A DNA stretch of 64,000 nt from Sphingobacteriales bacterium. Lineage in GTDB: Bacteria > Bacteroidota > Bacteroidia > Chitinophagales > UBA2359. Location: contig CP064999.1 in the NCBI GenBank assembly GCA_016700115.1, forward strand, positions 5,699,501 through 5,763,500. The letters are read 5' to 3'. Position numbers and translations under genes: made by a program. Position 1 is the stretch's first letter; each line of letters begins with the position of its first letter. Positions 27,259 through 34,814 of the stretch are shown here, one piece after another. The notes beneath the pieces were generated by a model that was not told the origin of the DNA, made no database searches, and worked only from the letters and a program-made list of their open reading frames with translations.

Positions 27259-27807
27259 TTAAAGCCTTGTAAGATATTTTTCAATTTTCTTAACCGCGTG
27301 ATGATAAGAAGCTTTGAGTGCGCCAACTGAAGTATCGAGCACTTCAGACATGTCGTCGTATTTCATTTCATCGTAGTAGCGCAATAAAAATACGGCGCGT
27401 TGCTTCTCGGGCAGTGAGGCAATGGCATTTTGAAGTTCTATCTGAAGTTTATCCCCTTCAAAAAACGGGTCTGCTTCTAATTGTTTGGTCAGGTCGTAAT
27501 CTTCTGTACTGATTTGAATGGAAGCCCGTTTCTTTTTTTGATTTAAAAAGGTAATTGATTCATTGGTCGCAATCCGGTACAGCCAGGTATAAAGTTGTGA
27601 GTTTTCTTTAAAGGCATCCAAACTTTTCCAAACTTTAACAAATACATTCTGGCAAACATCATTTGCATCATCGTGGTCTAACACAATCCGTCTGATAATC
27701 CAATAGATTTTCTCCTGATATTTTTTCATGAGCAGACCAAATGCTGCTTCCTTAGTGGCCGGTACTCTGAACTTCTCTAATATTTCCTGGTCGCTGATAT
27801 TTAACAT
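27259..27807 (-). CDS. ECF-type RNA polymerase sigma factor (sigma-70 family)
   Basis: A 182-residue sigma factor of normal ECF size. Region 2 is FGLLMKKYQEKIYWIIRRIVLDHDDANDVCQNVFVKVWKSL with the N-x-T-W-L-Y-R-I-A-T-N element; region 4 is ASLPEKQRAVFLLRYYDEMKYDDMSEVLDTSVGALKASYHHAVKKIEKYL. It directs RNA polymerase to stress or envelope promoters. The gene heads an operon with the anti-sigma-like and Spy-like genes on the minus strand. It starts at the ATG giving MLNISDQEILEKF. A TAGCTTTG element lies upstream on the minus strand at 27903-27910. Confidence 0.9.
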   Translation of the reverse strand: MLNISDQEILEKFRVPATKEAAFGLLMKKYQEKIYWIIRRIVLDHDDANDVCQNVFVKVWKSLDAFKENSQLYTWLYRIATNESITFLNQKKKRASIQISTEDYDLTKQLEADPFFEGDKLQIELQNAIASLPEKQRAVFLLRYYDEMKYDDMSEVLDTSVGALKASYHHAVKKIEKYLTRL

Positions 27808-27902
27808 GACGATACTTGTTTTTTATACCATAGATTGGTAACGGATTTGCCGATACGCTTCAATTACAATAACAGATGCGTTATTTAACGTAAACTATGT
27901 CG

Positions 27903-27910
27903 CAAAGCTA
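27903..27910 (-). promoter_or_regulatory. -7 element upstream of the sigma-factor operon
   Basis: The minus strand reads TAGCTTTG, matching TAnnTTTG, 96 bp before the sigma factor start. The -33 part is weak. No conserved ECF autoregulatory box could be picked out by eye. Confidence 0.4.
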
Positions 27911-28059
27911 CAAAAATAACTAAATTTAACTTTGTTCGCCCATCTGTTTATGGCGACAACCTAAAAGCGCAAAGTGATTAGCAATCGAAATCCGGCATCA
28001 GGATATAACAGAAGCGGGTCTGGAAAAAATCAGACTATTTTATTCCAATATCTGAAATA

Positions 28060-29262
28060 CTAATCAATCGCCGATATTCCGGGCAAATCTTTCCCTTCCA
28101 ACAGTTCCAGCATTGCCCCTCCTCCGGTAGAAACATAGCTGACTTTGTCCTGAAGTTCCATTTGGTTGATGGCTGCTACTGAATCGCCGCCGCCAATCAA
28201 AGAAAATGCCCCGTTGTGCTGAGTAGCATAAGCAACGGCTTCGGCAATGCTTCGGGTACCATTGCTAAACGTTTCCATCTCAAAAACGCCCATTGGCCCG
28301 TTCCAGAAAATTGTCTTTGAATTTCTGATAACCGCTGCAAACTGTTCGCGGGCTTTGGGTCCGATATCTAATCCCATCCAGTCGGAGGGAATAACCATGC
28401 TGGAAGATATTTGAGTTTTCGCCTCGTTAGAAAAAGCATCGGCTATTAAAGAATCTTCGGGCAGCAACAACTGCACGCCATTGGAAGCTGCTTTTTTCAA
28501 TAACTGGGTGGCCAATTCAATTTTGTCGGGCTCAACCAACGATTTTCCAATCGTTCCGCCCCTTGCCTGATGAAAAGTATAGGCCATCCCCCCGCCAATC
28601 AACAGGTTGTCCACTTTGTCCAGCAGATTGTCAATGAGTAAAATTTTATCCGATACTTTGGCCCCGCCAAGAATTGCCGTAAATGGGTGCTCGGGTTGAT
28701 GGATGATTTTTTGGGCAGTTGCCACTTCTTTGGCCATCAAAAATCCAAACATCCGTTTGTCGGGGGTAAAAAATTGTGCAACGGTAAAAACGGAGGCATC
28801 GGGACGATGAGCAGTTCCAAAAGCATCATTTACATACACCGAACATCCCAATCCTGCCAATGCTTTGGCAAAATTTTCATCCCCTTTTTGCTCTTCGGGA
28901 TAAAAACGCACGTTTTCGAGCAACAAGACTTCGTTGGATTGCAAATCAGCAACCGCTTCTCTGACTTTGCTGCCAATACAATCATCCACAAATTTAACTT
29001 TGACCTCACTGCCCAAAAGTCCGGACAGTTCGGAAACAACATGACTCAGGGAAAATTTATGTTCCGGCCCGTTTTTAGGTCTTCCCAAATGCGACATTAA
29101 GACAACACTGCCGCCATCTGACAAGATTTTTCTGATGCTTGGCAAAGCACCTTTAATCCGGGTATTGTCGGTTACTTGTAGTTCATCATCGAGCGGCACA
29201 TTGAAATCTACCCTCATTAGGGTTTTTGTACCGGAGAACTGATAATCGGCTATTGTTTTCAT
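28060..29262 (-). CDS. pgk: Phosphoglycerate kinase
   Basis: A 400-residue phosphoglycerate kinase, which transfers phosphate from 1,3-bisphosphoglycerate to ADP in glycolysis. Family landmarks are the start MKTIADYQFSGTKTLMRVDFNVPLD (the RVDFNVP signature), SHLGRPK, the ADP-binding segment ILGGAKVSDK and the C-terminal GGGDSVAAI. Its length is normal. The gene lies 215 bp after gap on the same strand, so the two glycolytic steps are neighbours; the gap is long enough for a separate promoter. Cytosolic; no signal peptide. Confidence 0.97.
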   Translation of the reverse strand: MKTIADYQFSGTKTLMRVDFNVPLDDELQVTDNTRIKGALPSIRKILSDGGSVVLMSHLGRPKNGPEHKFSLSHVVSELSGLLGSEVKVKFVDDCIGSKVREAVADLQSNEVLLLENVRFYPEEQKGDENFAKALAGLGCSVYVNDAFGTAHRPDASVFTVAQFFTPDKRMFGFLMAKEVATAQKIIHQPEHPFTAILGGAKVSDKILLIDNLLDKVDNLLIGGGMAYTFHQARGGTIGKSLVEPDKIELATQLLKKAASNGVQLLLPEDSLIADAFSNEAKTQISSSMVIPSDWMGLDIGPKAREQFAAVIRNSKTIFWNGPMGVFEMETFSNGTRSIAEAVAYATQHNGAFSLIGGGDSVAAINQMELQDKVSYVSTGGGAMLELLEGKDLPGISAID

Positions 29263-29477
29263 ACGATATTAAATAGGCTGTTTTGGTGGATAAACGAGGG
29301 GTTAAGGCAGTAATTGTTCATCAAACAACATCACAAGAACGCAAAAAACGGTGAAAGCAAAACTCCTCAATGGTATTTTACCTTCACCGTTGTTGATACC
29401 ATATATATTGTACAGTTCTTAATAGCCGGCAAAAAACCGGTTTTTAAACCAAATACAGGTCAAGAAAAAATAGGTTT

Positions 29478-30488
29478 TTAGTTTTTAAGTGCCGCCATCT
29501 TAATGGCAAGTTCTAAAAGCCTGTTTGCATAACCGGTTTCATTGTCATACCATCCGACTATTTTGGTCATGTTTCCAATCCGGTAAGTCAGTTTGGAATC
29601 GAAAATGCAAGAGTACGGGTTGCTGACAATATCGCTCGAAACCAAAGGAGCTGTGCTATATTCCAAAATACCTTTTAAATTGGTTTCAGCGGCAATTCTA
29701 AAGGCCTCATTGATCTCTTCTTTCTTAGGTTGTTTTTCGAGAATACAATTAAAATCGGTCAGCGAACCGGTAATGACCGGAACACGGGTGGCAACTCCCG
29801 TTAATTTTCCGTTCAATTTAGGAATTGCTTTCACAATGGCATCGGCAGCACCGGTAGAAGTCGGAACTATATTTAACGCTGCAGCACGGGCACGGCGAAG
29901 ATCTTTATGGGGTCCGTCCTGAAGGTTTTGGTCTGCTGTATAGGCATGAACTGTGGTAAACAAACCTTCGACAACTCCAAAATTATCGTCCAACACTTTG
30001 ACCATCGGTGCAAGGCAATTGGTGGTACAGGATGCGTTTGAAATAATCAAATCATCGGGGCTTAAATCATGCTCGTTAATGCCCAACACAATGGTTTTTA
30101 CATCATCTTTACTGGGTGCAGATAGCAACACTTTTTTAGCTCCGGCATCAAGATGCCATGTCGCTTTTTCTTTAGCGGTGAAAATACCCGTACATTCAAG
30201 TACTAAATCAACGCCCATGTCTTTCCATGGAAGTTTAGTCGGGTCTCTTTCTGCCAAAGCATCAATGGCAATTCCATTTACATGGATAAATTCGTCATCT
30301 GCACTGACCGTACCATTAAATATACCATGAGCAGTATCATATTTGAACAAATGCGCTAAGGTTGGATTGTCGGTCAAATCGTTGACAGCAACGATAGATA
30401 CACCCGGAATTTGACGCTGCAAAAAGGTACGCAACACCAAACGACCAATTCGCCCGAAGCCGTTTATTGCAATTTTGAAATTGGACAT
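29478..30488 (-). CDS. gap: Glyceraldehyde-3-phosphate dehydrogenase, type I
   Basis: A 336-residue NAD-dependent enzyme that converts glyceraldehyde 3-phosphate to 1,3-bisphosphoglycerate. Landmarks are the N-terminal Rossmann motif INGFGRIGRLVLR, the active-site segment SNASCTTNCLAPM with the nucleophilic Cys, TVHAYTADQNLQDGPHKDLRRARAAA and the C-terminal WYDNETGYANR. Length is normal. It lies upstream of pgk on the same strand. A TAAATTTG -7 element on the minus strand is present at 30528-30535, 40 bp before the ATG. Confidence 0.97.
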   Translation of the reverse strand: MSNFKIAINGFGRIGRLVLRTFLQRQIPGVSIVAVNDLTDNPTLAHLFKYDTAHGIFNGTVSADDEFIHVNGIAIDALAERDPTKLPWKDMGVDLVLECTGIFTAKEKATWHLDAGAKKVLLSAPSKDDVKTIVLGINEHDLSPDDLIISNASCTTNCLAPMVKVLDDNFGVVEGLFTTVHAYTADQNLQDGPHKDLRRARAAALNIVPTSTGAADAIVKAIPKLNGKLTGVATRVPVITGSLTDFNCILEKQPKKEEINEAFRIAAETNLKGILEYSTAPLVSSDIVSNPYSCIFDSKLTYRIGNMTKIVGWYDNETGYANRLLELAIKMAALKN

Positions 30489-30527
30489 AATTTTTAAATT
30501 TTAATTATTTTAGGAACAAAATCTGTG

Positions 30528-30535
30528 CAAATTTA
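30528..30535 (-). promoter_or_regulatory. -7 element upstream of gap
   Basis: The minus strand reads TAAATTTG, 40 bp before the gap start codon. A weak TTTTC-type -33 lies about 18 bp further upstream. Confidence 0.4.
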
Positions 30536-30596
30536 GTTATAAAGACCGCAATCGAAAAGATTCTATTTTAATTTTCACAAAAATTTAAACATTTGC

Positions 30597-30626
30597 TTGT
30601 AAAAACAAAAACAGGTCATATCTTTG
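30597..30626 (+). promoter_or_regulatory. Promoter of the tRNA-Glu gene
   Basis: A TTG (30597-30599) lies 19 bp before a perfect TATCTTTG (30619-30626), and TTTG is also present at 30592-30595. The predicted start site is about 20 bp before the tRNA's first base. Confidence 0.6.
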
Positions 30627-30652
30627 CACCGCTTTTGAAAAAAAGCAACCTT

Positions 30653-30724
30653 GGCCCGTTCGTCTAGGGGTTAGGACACAAGATTTTCATTCTTGCAACA
30701 GGGGTTCGATTCCCCTACGGGCTA
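30653..30724 (+). tRNA. tRNA-Glu (anticodon UUC)
   Basis: A 72-nt cloverleaf can be folded by eye. The acceptor arms GGCCCGT and ACGGGCT pair with one G-T at the first position, and the D-arm contains TCTAGGGGTTAGGA. The anticodon loop is TTTTCAT with anticodon TTC, and the T-arm is CAGGGGTTCGATTCCCCT. The discriminator base is A. CCA is not encoded (ACCC follows). The first and second bases of the tRNA are typical of glutamate tRNAs in this phylum. Confidence 0.95.
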
Positions 30725-30730
30725 CCCAAA

Positions 30731-30772
30731 AAAAACGCTGCAACACTTTATTTCAAGAGTTGCAGCGTTTTT
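30731..30772 (+). terminator. Intrinsic terminator after tRNA-Glu
   Basis: AAAAACGCTGCAAC (30731-30744) pairs with GTTGCAGCGTTTTT (30759-30772), a 14-bp perfect stem that ends in a T-run, six bases after the tRNA 3' end. Confidence 0.88.
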
Positions 30773-30838
30773 GTTTTAAACCGGTTTATCCTCAGATAAA
30801 AAACCGGAGTTTTTAACCGGTTCTACCCATTTTAAATT

Positions 30839-31546
30839 CTACCACATACGGGGTTGTTTGCCGTTTTTGTGTTTCTCTTTCATTTCTTGTTTCTTTTGGT
30901 CGTACAGATTTTTCTGTTCTTCTGTCAAAATATTTCTGATTTCCTGCCGGTGCGTTTCCCTCATTGTTCGATGTTTGTTTTGCATTTCTGTTCTGGCAGC
31001 CTCCCTTTCCTGATGCAGAACTTCTGCTTCTTTGGCATATTTCAGGTTAATCTGATTGGCTTTTTCAGCCTGTTGAGGGCTTAGATTCAAGTGGTTTTGC
31101 AACCTTTCTGTCTGATGTTTTGCCCGTTCTTCAGGATTGGCCATCTTTTTGTTGCCATGTTCCTTCATCTTACCTTTCATCCGGTTATGGTTTTCGGCTT
31201 TGATTTGATTGAACCGGTCAAACTGTTCTTTGGTAAGTGCCGATTGCAATTCTTTTTCTTTTTGAGCTTTCAAAGCCTGCATTTTAGCCTTTTTATCGGG
31301 TTGAGTGAGTTCTTTGTTTTGCCAAATTTCCGATACTTGTTTTGCAAAGCGATTGTTGATTTCGCTGACCGCATTTGCCTGTTTTTCGTTTAGTTTGAGG
31401 CTTTCGGTCATTTTCTCTGTCATTTTTTGGGCGCGTTGTTCAGGGTTTAATTTTCCTTGGGGCGGTTGTGCAAATACTGCCCCACTTGCAAAAATCAGGG
31501 CGAACAAAAGCAACCTTTTCCAACTCATTAACTTTAAATACTTCAT
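30839..31546 (-). CDS. Spy/CpxP-like periplasmic protein with LTxxQ repeats
   Basis: A 235-residue protein; the start at MKYLKLMSWKRLLLFALIF gives a signal peptide ending AVFAQ. The mature part is rich in K, E, Q and M and is predicted fully helical. It contains repeated LxxxQ-x-x elements (MTEKMTESLKLNEKQANAVS, LTKEQFDRFNQIKAENH, LNLSPQQAEKANQINLKYA, LTEEQKNLYDQKKQEM), the LTxxQ pattern of Spy/CpxP chaperone-type proteins. It is over twice the usual length because of an internal duplication. It probably protects periplasmic proteins or binds metal. A longer in-frame ORF start adds 43 unsupported residues. Confidence 0.6.
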   Translation of the reverse strand: MKYLKLMSWKRLLLFALIFASGAVFAQPPQGKLNPEQRAQKMTEKMTESLKLNEKQANAVSEINNRFAKQVSEIWQNKELTQPDKKAKMQALKAQKEKELQSALTKEQFDRFNQIKAENHNRMKGKMKEHGNKKMANPEERAKHQTERLQNHLNLSPQQAEKANQINLKYAKEAEVLHQEREAARTEMQNKHRTMRETHRQEIRNILTEEQKNLYDQKKQEMKEKHKNGKQPRMW

Positions 31547-31770
31547 AGAATTTTCTTTTAGTTTTAGATTTAGGAATTTTCTTTCAGTTTCTTTGACGAA
31601 ATTCAACACCGGTTTATTCCACACCCCCTGAAGTTTAACGCAAATTAACTTTTCAGGCAATAGTTTGTTTTTCAATCACCAACTCTTACAAGGTATTTCA
31701 AACAAACAAGGTCAGGTTTGAAGTTATGGATATATTTGTGTGATTTTTACCTCTCTAAATTCATCGGTGC

Positions 31771-32190
31771 ATGAGTGATGCTGCTTTTTATACTTTAATC
31801 TCTATGTATGTGTTGTTTACGATTGTCGTTTTGGCTTATTATCTGATGGGACCCGGCAAAGAAAAACAGTTTTTATTGCACCAACAATTTTTAAAAGGAA
31901 ACTGGCAGTACAAAGGGGTTGGCAGCAATCGCGAACCCTGGCATATCAATTACCTTTTTTCGGAAACTGATTTTGAAATTCACGCCCAACCGCCTCTGCC
32001 AATAAAAGGTAAATACAAAGTAGTCAAGGAGTTGGAAAACCTTTTGCTGATTGAGTTTTACGACATAAAATCGGAATCGTTCACCTATCAGCATCCGCAA
32101 CATCTCGAAGTCAGTATTGACCGTAAAGACAATCAAATTACGATAGACGGACGCACTTACAGCCGGATCGCCCCGCAATTAAATCAGTAA
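31771..32190 (+). CDS. Small hypothetical membrane-anchored protein
   Basis: A 139-residue protein with one N-terminal membrane helix (LISMYVLFTIVVLAYYLMG, residues 9-27) and a beta-rich soluble part (QYKGVGSNREPWHINYLFSETDFEIHAQPPLPIKGKYK). No domain is recognised. Its stop codon lies 5 bp before the lpxK start, so the two are probably co-transcribed, and a role in the envelope is possible. Confidence 0.55.
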   Translation: MSDAAFYTLISMYVLFTIVVLAYYLMGPGKEKQFLLHQQFLKGNWQYKGVGSNREPWHINYLFSETDFEIHAQPPLPIKGKYKVVKELENLLLIEFYDIKSESFTYQHPQHLEVSIDRKDNQITIDGRTYSRIAPQLNQ

Positions 32191-32194
32191 TTGG

Positions 32195-33268
32195 GTGAAA
32201 CTAAAAGCTAAACGCCTCTTAAAATTTATTTTGTTGCCCATAACGGCAATTTATGCCGGTCTGACCGGTTTGCGCAACTTTTTTTATGATTCCGGATGGC
32301 TGACTTCCCAATCTTTTCCGGTACCTCTTATCTCGATAGGCAATTTGAGTGTGGGCGGAACCGGTAAAACACCCCATATTGAATATTTAATCAAATTGCT
32401 GCACCCGCAGTTCCGACTTGCTACCCTAAGCAGGGGATATAAACGCAAAACTACCGGTTTTTTAACCGCAGACCGCCATTCAGATGCTGATTTGATAGGC
32501 GACGAACCCTTGCAGATAAAAATGAAGTTCCCCGAAATTACAGTAGCTGTCGGCGAAAACAGGACTTCCGCCCTCCATGCGTTATTGCAGCAAAAACCCC
32601 AAATAGAGGTCGTTTTATTAGACGATGCGTTTCAGCACAGGAGAGTTAAGCCCAAACTATCGGTATTATTGACCGATTACCAAAATTTGTTTACCCGAGA
32701 TTTGCCACTTCCTTCGGGCAGACTCCGCGAATGTTTTTCGGGATACCGGCGGGCTGATATCATCATCGTATCGAAATGTCCCGAAAGTCTATCTCCAAAA
32801 GAAAAATCCGACATTCGCAAAGAAATCAATCCGAAAAAGCACCAAAGCCTTTATTTTTCATATCTCCAATATGGCAATTATCTGCACTCATTGACAGATG
32901 AGGCGCAAAAAATAGACTTATCAACCCTCCCTGAATTTGTGGTATTGCTTGTCTGTGGAATTGCCAACCCAGGTTACCTGACCGATTTTTTGCGCTCAAA
33001 CGCTAATCAGGTTAAAACTATGGTTTTTAAAGACCACCATGTGTTTACTCCGAAGGATCTGAAACTGATCAATCAAAAATTCCACCAAATAACCGAACCC
33101 AATAAAATCATCATTACCACCGAAAAAGATTCCATGCGCCTGTTGCCGTTTCAACAAGAACTGCGACAACTCAACCTGCCTGTTTACTGCCTTTCGGTAG
33201 AGGTCAGTTTTTTACCGGAAGAAGCAGAAGCCCTGAAACAGGATATTTTGAGGGCAATCCGCAGCTAA
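32195..33268 (+). CDS. lpxK: Tetraacyldisaccharide 4'-kinase
   Basis: A 357-residue inner-membrane enzyme that adds the 4'-phosphate to lipid A precursor using ATP. An N-terminal membrane helix (residues 8-25) is followed by the P-loop-like motif GNLSVGGTGKTPHIEYL near residues 49-65, the DDAFQHRRV motif with the catalytic Asp pair near 150, and KSD/DHHVF-type segments later. The start is GTG at 32195, placing it 5 bp after the preceding stop codon. Its presence means the organism makes lipid A, in line with Bacteroidota. Confidence 0.92.
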   Translation: MKLKAKRLLKFILLPITAIYAGLTGLRNFFYDSGWLTSQSFPVPLISIGNLSVGGTGKTPHIEYLIKLLHPQFRLATLSRGYKRKTTGFLTADRHSDADLIGDEPLQIKMKFPEITVAVGENRTSALHALLQQKPQIEVVLLDDAFQHRRVKPKLSVLLTDYQNLFTRDLPLPSGRLRECFSGYRRADIIIVSKCPESLSPKEKSDIRKEINPKKHQSLYFSYLQYGNYLHSLTDEAQKIDLSTLPEFVVLLVCGIANPGYLTDFLRSNANQVKTMVFKDHHVFTPKDLKLINQKFHQITEPNKIIITTEKDSMRLLPFQQELRQLNLPVYCLSVEVSFLPEEAEALKQDILRAIRS

Positions 33269-33531
33269 AGATATTATTAAGAAACTCACGCTTTCTCGGA
33301 TTTGTAGTTTCTCCTATCCCAATTTACTCACAAAAGTATAAGGGTCGGGTTATTTCTGCTTTTTGTACCTGTTTCTTGTGATTGACCCTAACAAGCCTTT
33401 TGGTTTTTAAACTTTTAATAGAATTCACCCCACAAATTTGTGAATATTGAATCGGGATATGCATCAAAAAGTTGCTAAAATTTTGGAAAATGCAACAGAT
33501 AAATCATTGGAAATCAAACCATTAATTCATC
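33269..33531. other. Gene-free stretch after lpxK
   Basis: AT-rich and without an ORF. No terminator hairpin is evident. It borders a gene remnant and the 42-bp repeats, so this may be the left boundary of a variable region. Confidence 0.45.
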
Positions 33532-33852
33532 CATACTTATGACACGAAGGCAGACCATATTTTGCATTTTTATACAAAATTAGACGGCTGATTTATCGGG
33601 GTTGAATTGAAATCAACAAACCAAAAATATCAAACCGGCTATCAAAGCAACCATAAAACCCGCTTGTCTTTGTATAAAAATGATGGAGGATTATTTATTC
33701 AAAACGTTTAGTACAATTGAACGGGTTTATATCTCAATCCGGATAGCTTCGATTATCTTTTCTTCGAGTTATATAAACAATTTTATCCCGGAGAAACTGA
33801 AAAAAGAAAGAAATTAAGAAACAGTAGCCGTCAAAATCAATTTAATAGTGAA
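33532..33852 (+). pseudogene. Degraded gene remnant, possible nuclease-like fragment
   Basis: One frame reads DHILHFYTKLDG, stop, FIGVELKSTNQKYQTGYQSN, HKTRLSLYKNDGGLFIQNV, stop, YN, stop, TGLYLNPDSFDYLFFELYKQ, FYPGETEKRKKL. Composition is protein-like and the VELKSTNQ element resembles the E-x-K strand of PD-(D/E)XK nucleases, but at least three in-frame stops show it is not functional. The identity is a guess. Confidence 0.3.
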
Positions 33853-33856
33853 TAAA

Positions 33857-34108
33857 GGAATAAGAATTGGCTGATTTCTTGTTTCCCAAAAAGAAAATGA
33901 AACAAGAAACGGTTCATTTCCAACTTCCTTTTTAAGAAGTGAAACAAGAAACGGTTCATTTCTTATTTTAAAAATCATCCACAAAACAAGAAACAGCCTG
34001 TTTCTAATTTCAAAACCCACCAATGAAATAAGAAACAGTCCAATTCTTATTTCAATAATGATCATTGAAACAGGAAACGGATCAAAACCTGTTTCAAAAA
34101 TGCCTGGA
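33857..34108 (+). repeat. Six tandem 42-bp imperfect palindromic repeats
   Basis: Units start at 33857, 33899, 33941, 33983, 34025 and 34067, exactly 42 bp apart. Each begins GAAAyAAGAAAy, then a 4-8 nt middle (GGTTCA, AGCCTG), then a partly complementary TTTCTTATTT. The minus strand is open across it with a 14-residue peptide repeat (IRNEPFLVSLLKKE), since 42 is a multiple of three. The arms differ in base changes at paired positions, which points to conserved hairpins and not conserved protein. Confidence 0.8.
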
Positions 34109-34326
34109 ATGTCAATTTTATTCCTTCAAAAGTCAATTAAATCTGTTTTGTTTGTTTTAATCCTCCTGAACTTACCGCTTTTTGTTGGTCAAATAGAAAA
34201 TACTTTTTACTGAAATGTCTTAAAACAAAGGTAACTGTTGCACAATTACTCAAAAATAAACCCAAATCGGGGATATAAAAATGCAATAATCAAAGTAAAA
34301 GAATACACAAAAAAAAGCAGAATAAG

Positions 34327-34357
34327 TTTGTTTATTAAAACAGATATGGTACATTTG
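34327..34357 (+). promoter_or_regulatory. Promoter of the recombinase locus
   Basis: TTTG at 34327-34330 and TACATTTG at 34350-34357 with a 19-bp spacer, a nearly ideal Bacteroidota promoter. It lies 31 bp before the ATG of the small gene at 34389 and upstream of the recombinase. Confidence 0.7.
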
Positions 34358-34388
34358 AACCAATAATAAATTACCCCACATTTATAGG

Positions 34389-34694
34389 ATGCTGCTTACC
34401 ATTTTTCCGCTTCAATACAAAAACGAGGGTAAAAAGATAGGCATAAAAACCTACCCCAATGCAACTGCAAAAGCAGTATTGCGGGAGTGCGGCACTTTAA
34501 AATATAGTAAAACCTATAAATCCTGGTATTTACTTTACGAAAAAGCAGTTTTTAACCAACTGAAACAACAATTTTCAACCCTCCAAATAGTTGAAACAAG
34601 CAACGCCCCCGTTCAGACTGAGCCACTGGCTCTTCATACTGATAGTTTACGAGAGAACTATATGAAAAAATTGTGCTTTGCAGGCAATTTGTAA
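34389..34694 (+). CDS. Small protein with one W-x-x-x-Y repeat, possibly the split 5' part of the recombinase
   Basis: A 101-residue protein starting at ATG 34389, 31 bp after a strong promoter. Residues 10-64 (KNEGKKIGIKTYPNATAKAVLREC, GTLKYSKTYKSWYLLYEKAV) match the same roughly 50-residue repeat that occurs three times in the recombinase that follows. It is in the same reading frame as the recombinase, separated only by a single TAA at 34692-34694, so a fused recombinase with four repeats would be produced if the stop were suppressed. Either the gene has been split by a nonsense change or a small companion protein is made. The last 30 residues have no recognised pattern. Confidence 0.55.
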   Translation: MLLTIFPLQYKNEGKKIGIKTYPNATAKAVLRECGTLKYSKTYKSWYLLYEKAVFNQLKQQFSTLQIVETSNAPVQTEPLALHTDSLRENYMKKLCFAGNL

Positions 34695-34774
34695 CCTGCA
34701 ACCTTGACAAAACATATAAAATTTACTAAAAATAGTTTTAAAACGCAGTGGCTTCTGTCTTTTTCTAAACTTAT

Positions 34775-34808
34775 TGCGTTTATCACTCGCAATAAAGAAA
34801 TAAACGCA
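34775..34808. promoter_or_regulatory. Inverted repeat TGCGTTTAT / ATAAACGCA before the recombinase start
   Basis: TGCGTTTAT at 34775-34783 and ATAAACGCA at 34800-34808 are perfect 9-bp complements across a 16-bp gap. The second arm lies 6 bp before the recombinase ATG. The same pair recurs at 36568-36611, just after the gene, so these may be recombinase binding sites for autoregulation or attI recognition. Confidence 0.5.
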
Positions 34809-34814
34809 GGTTTT

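Noticed and set aside
30653..30724. Attachment site in tRNA-Glu for the array
   Set aside because: The array starts 3.6 kb later and no repeat of the tRNA 3' end was found at its far side.
33814..34065. Minus-strand ORF with a 14-residue repeat (IRNEPFLVSLLKKE)
   Set aside because: It results from the 42-bp DNA repeat, whose length is a multiple of three. Base changes keep hairpin pairing and not protein features.
33857..34108. CRISPR array
   Set aside because: The step is 42 bp but the variable part is only about 14 bp and resembles the repeat itself. No cas gene is near.
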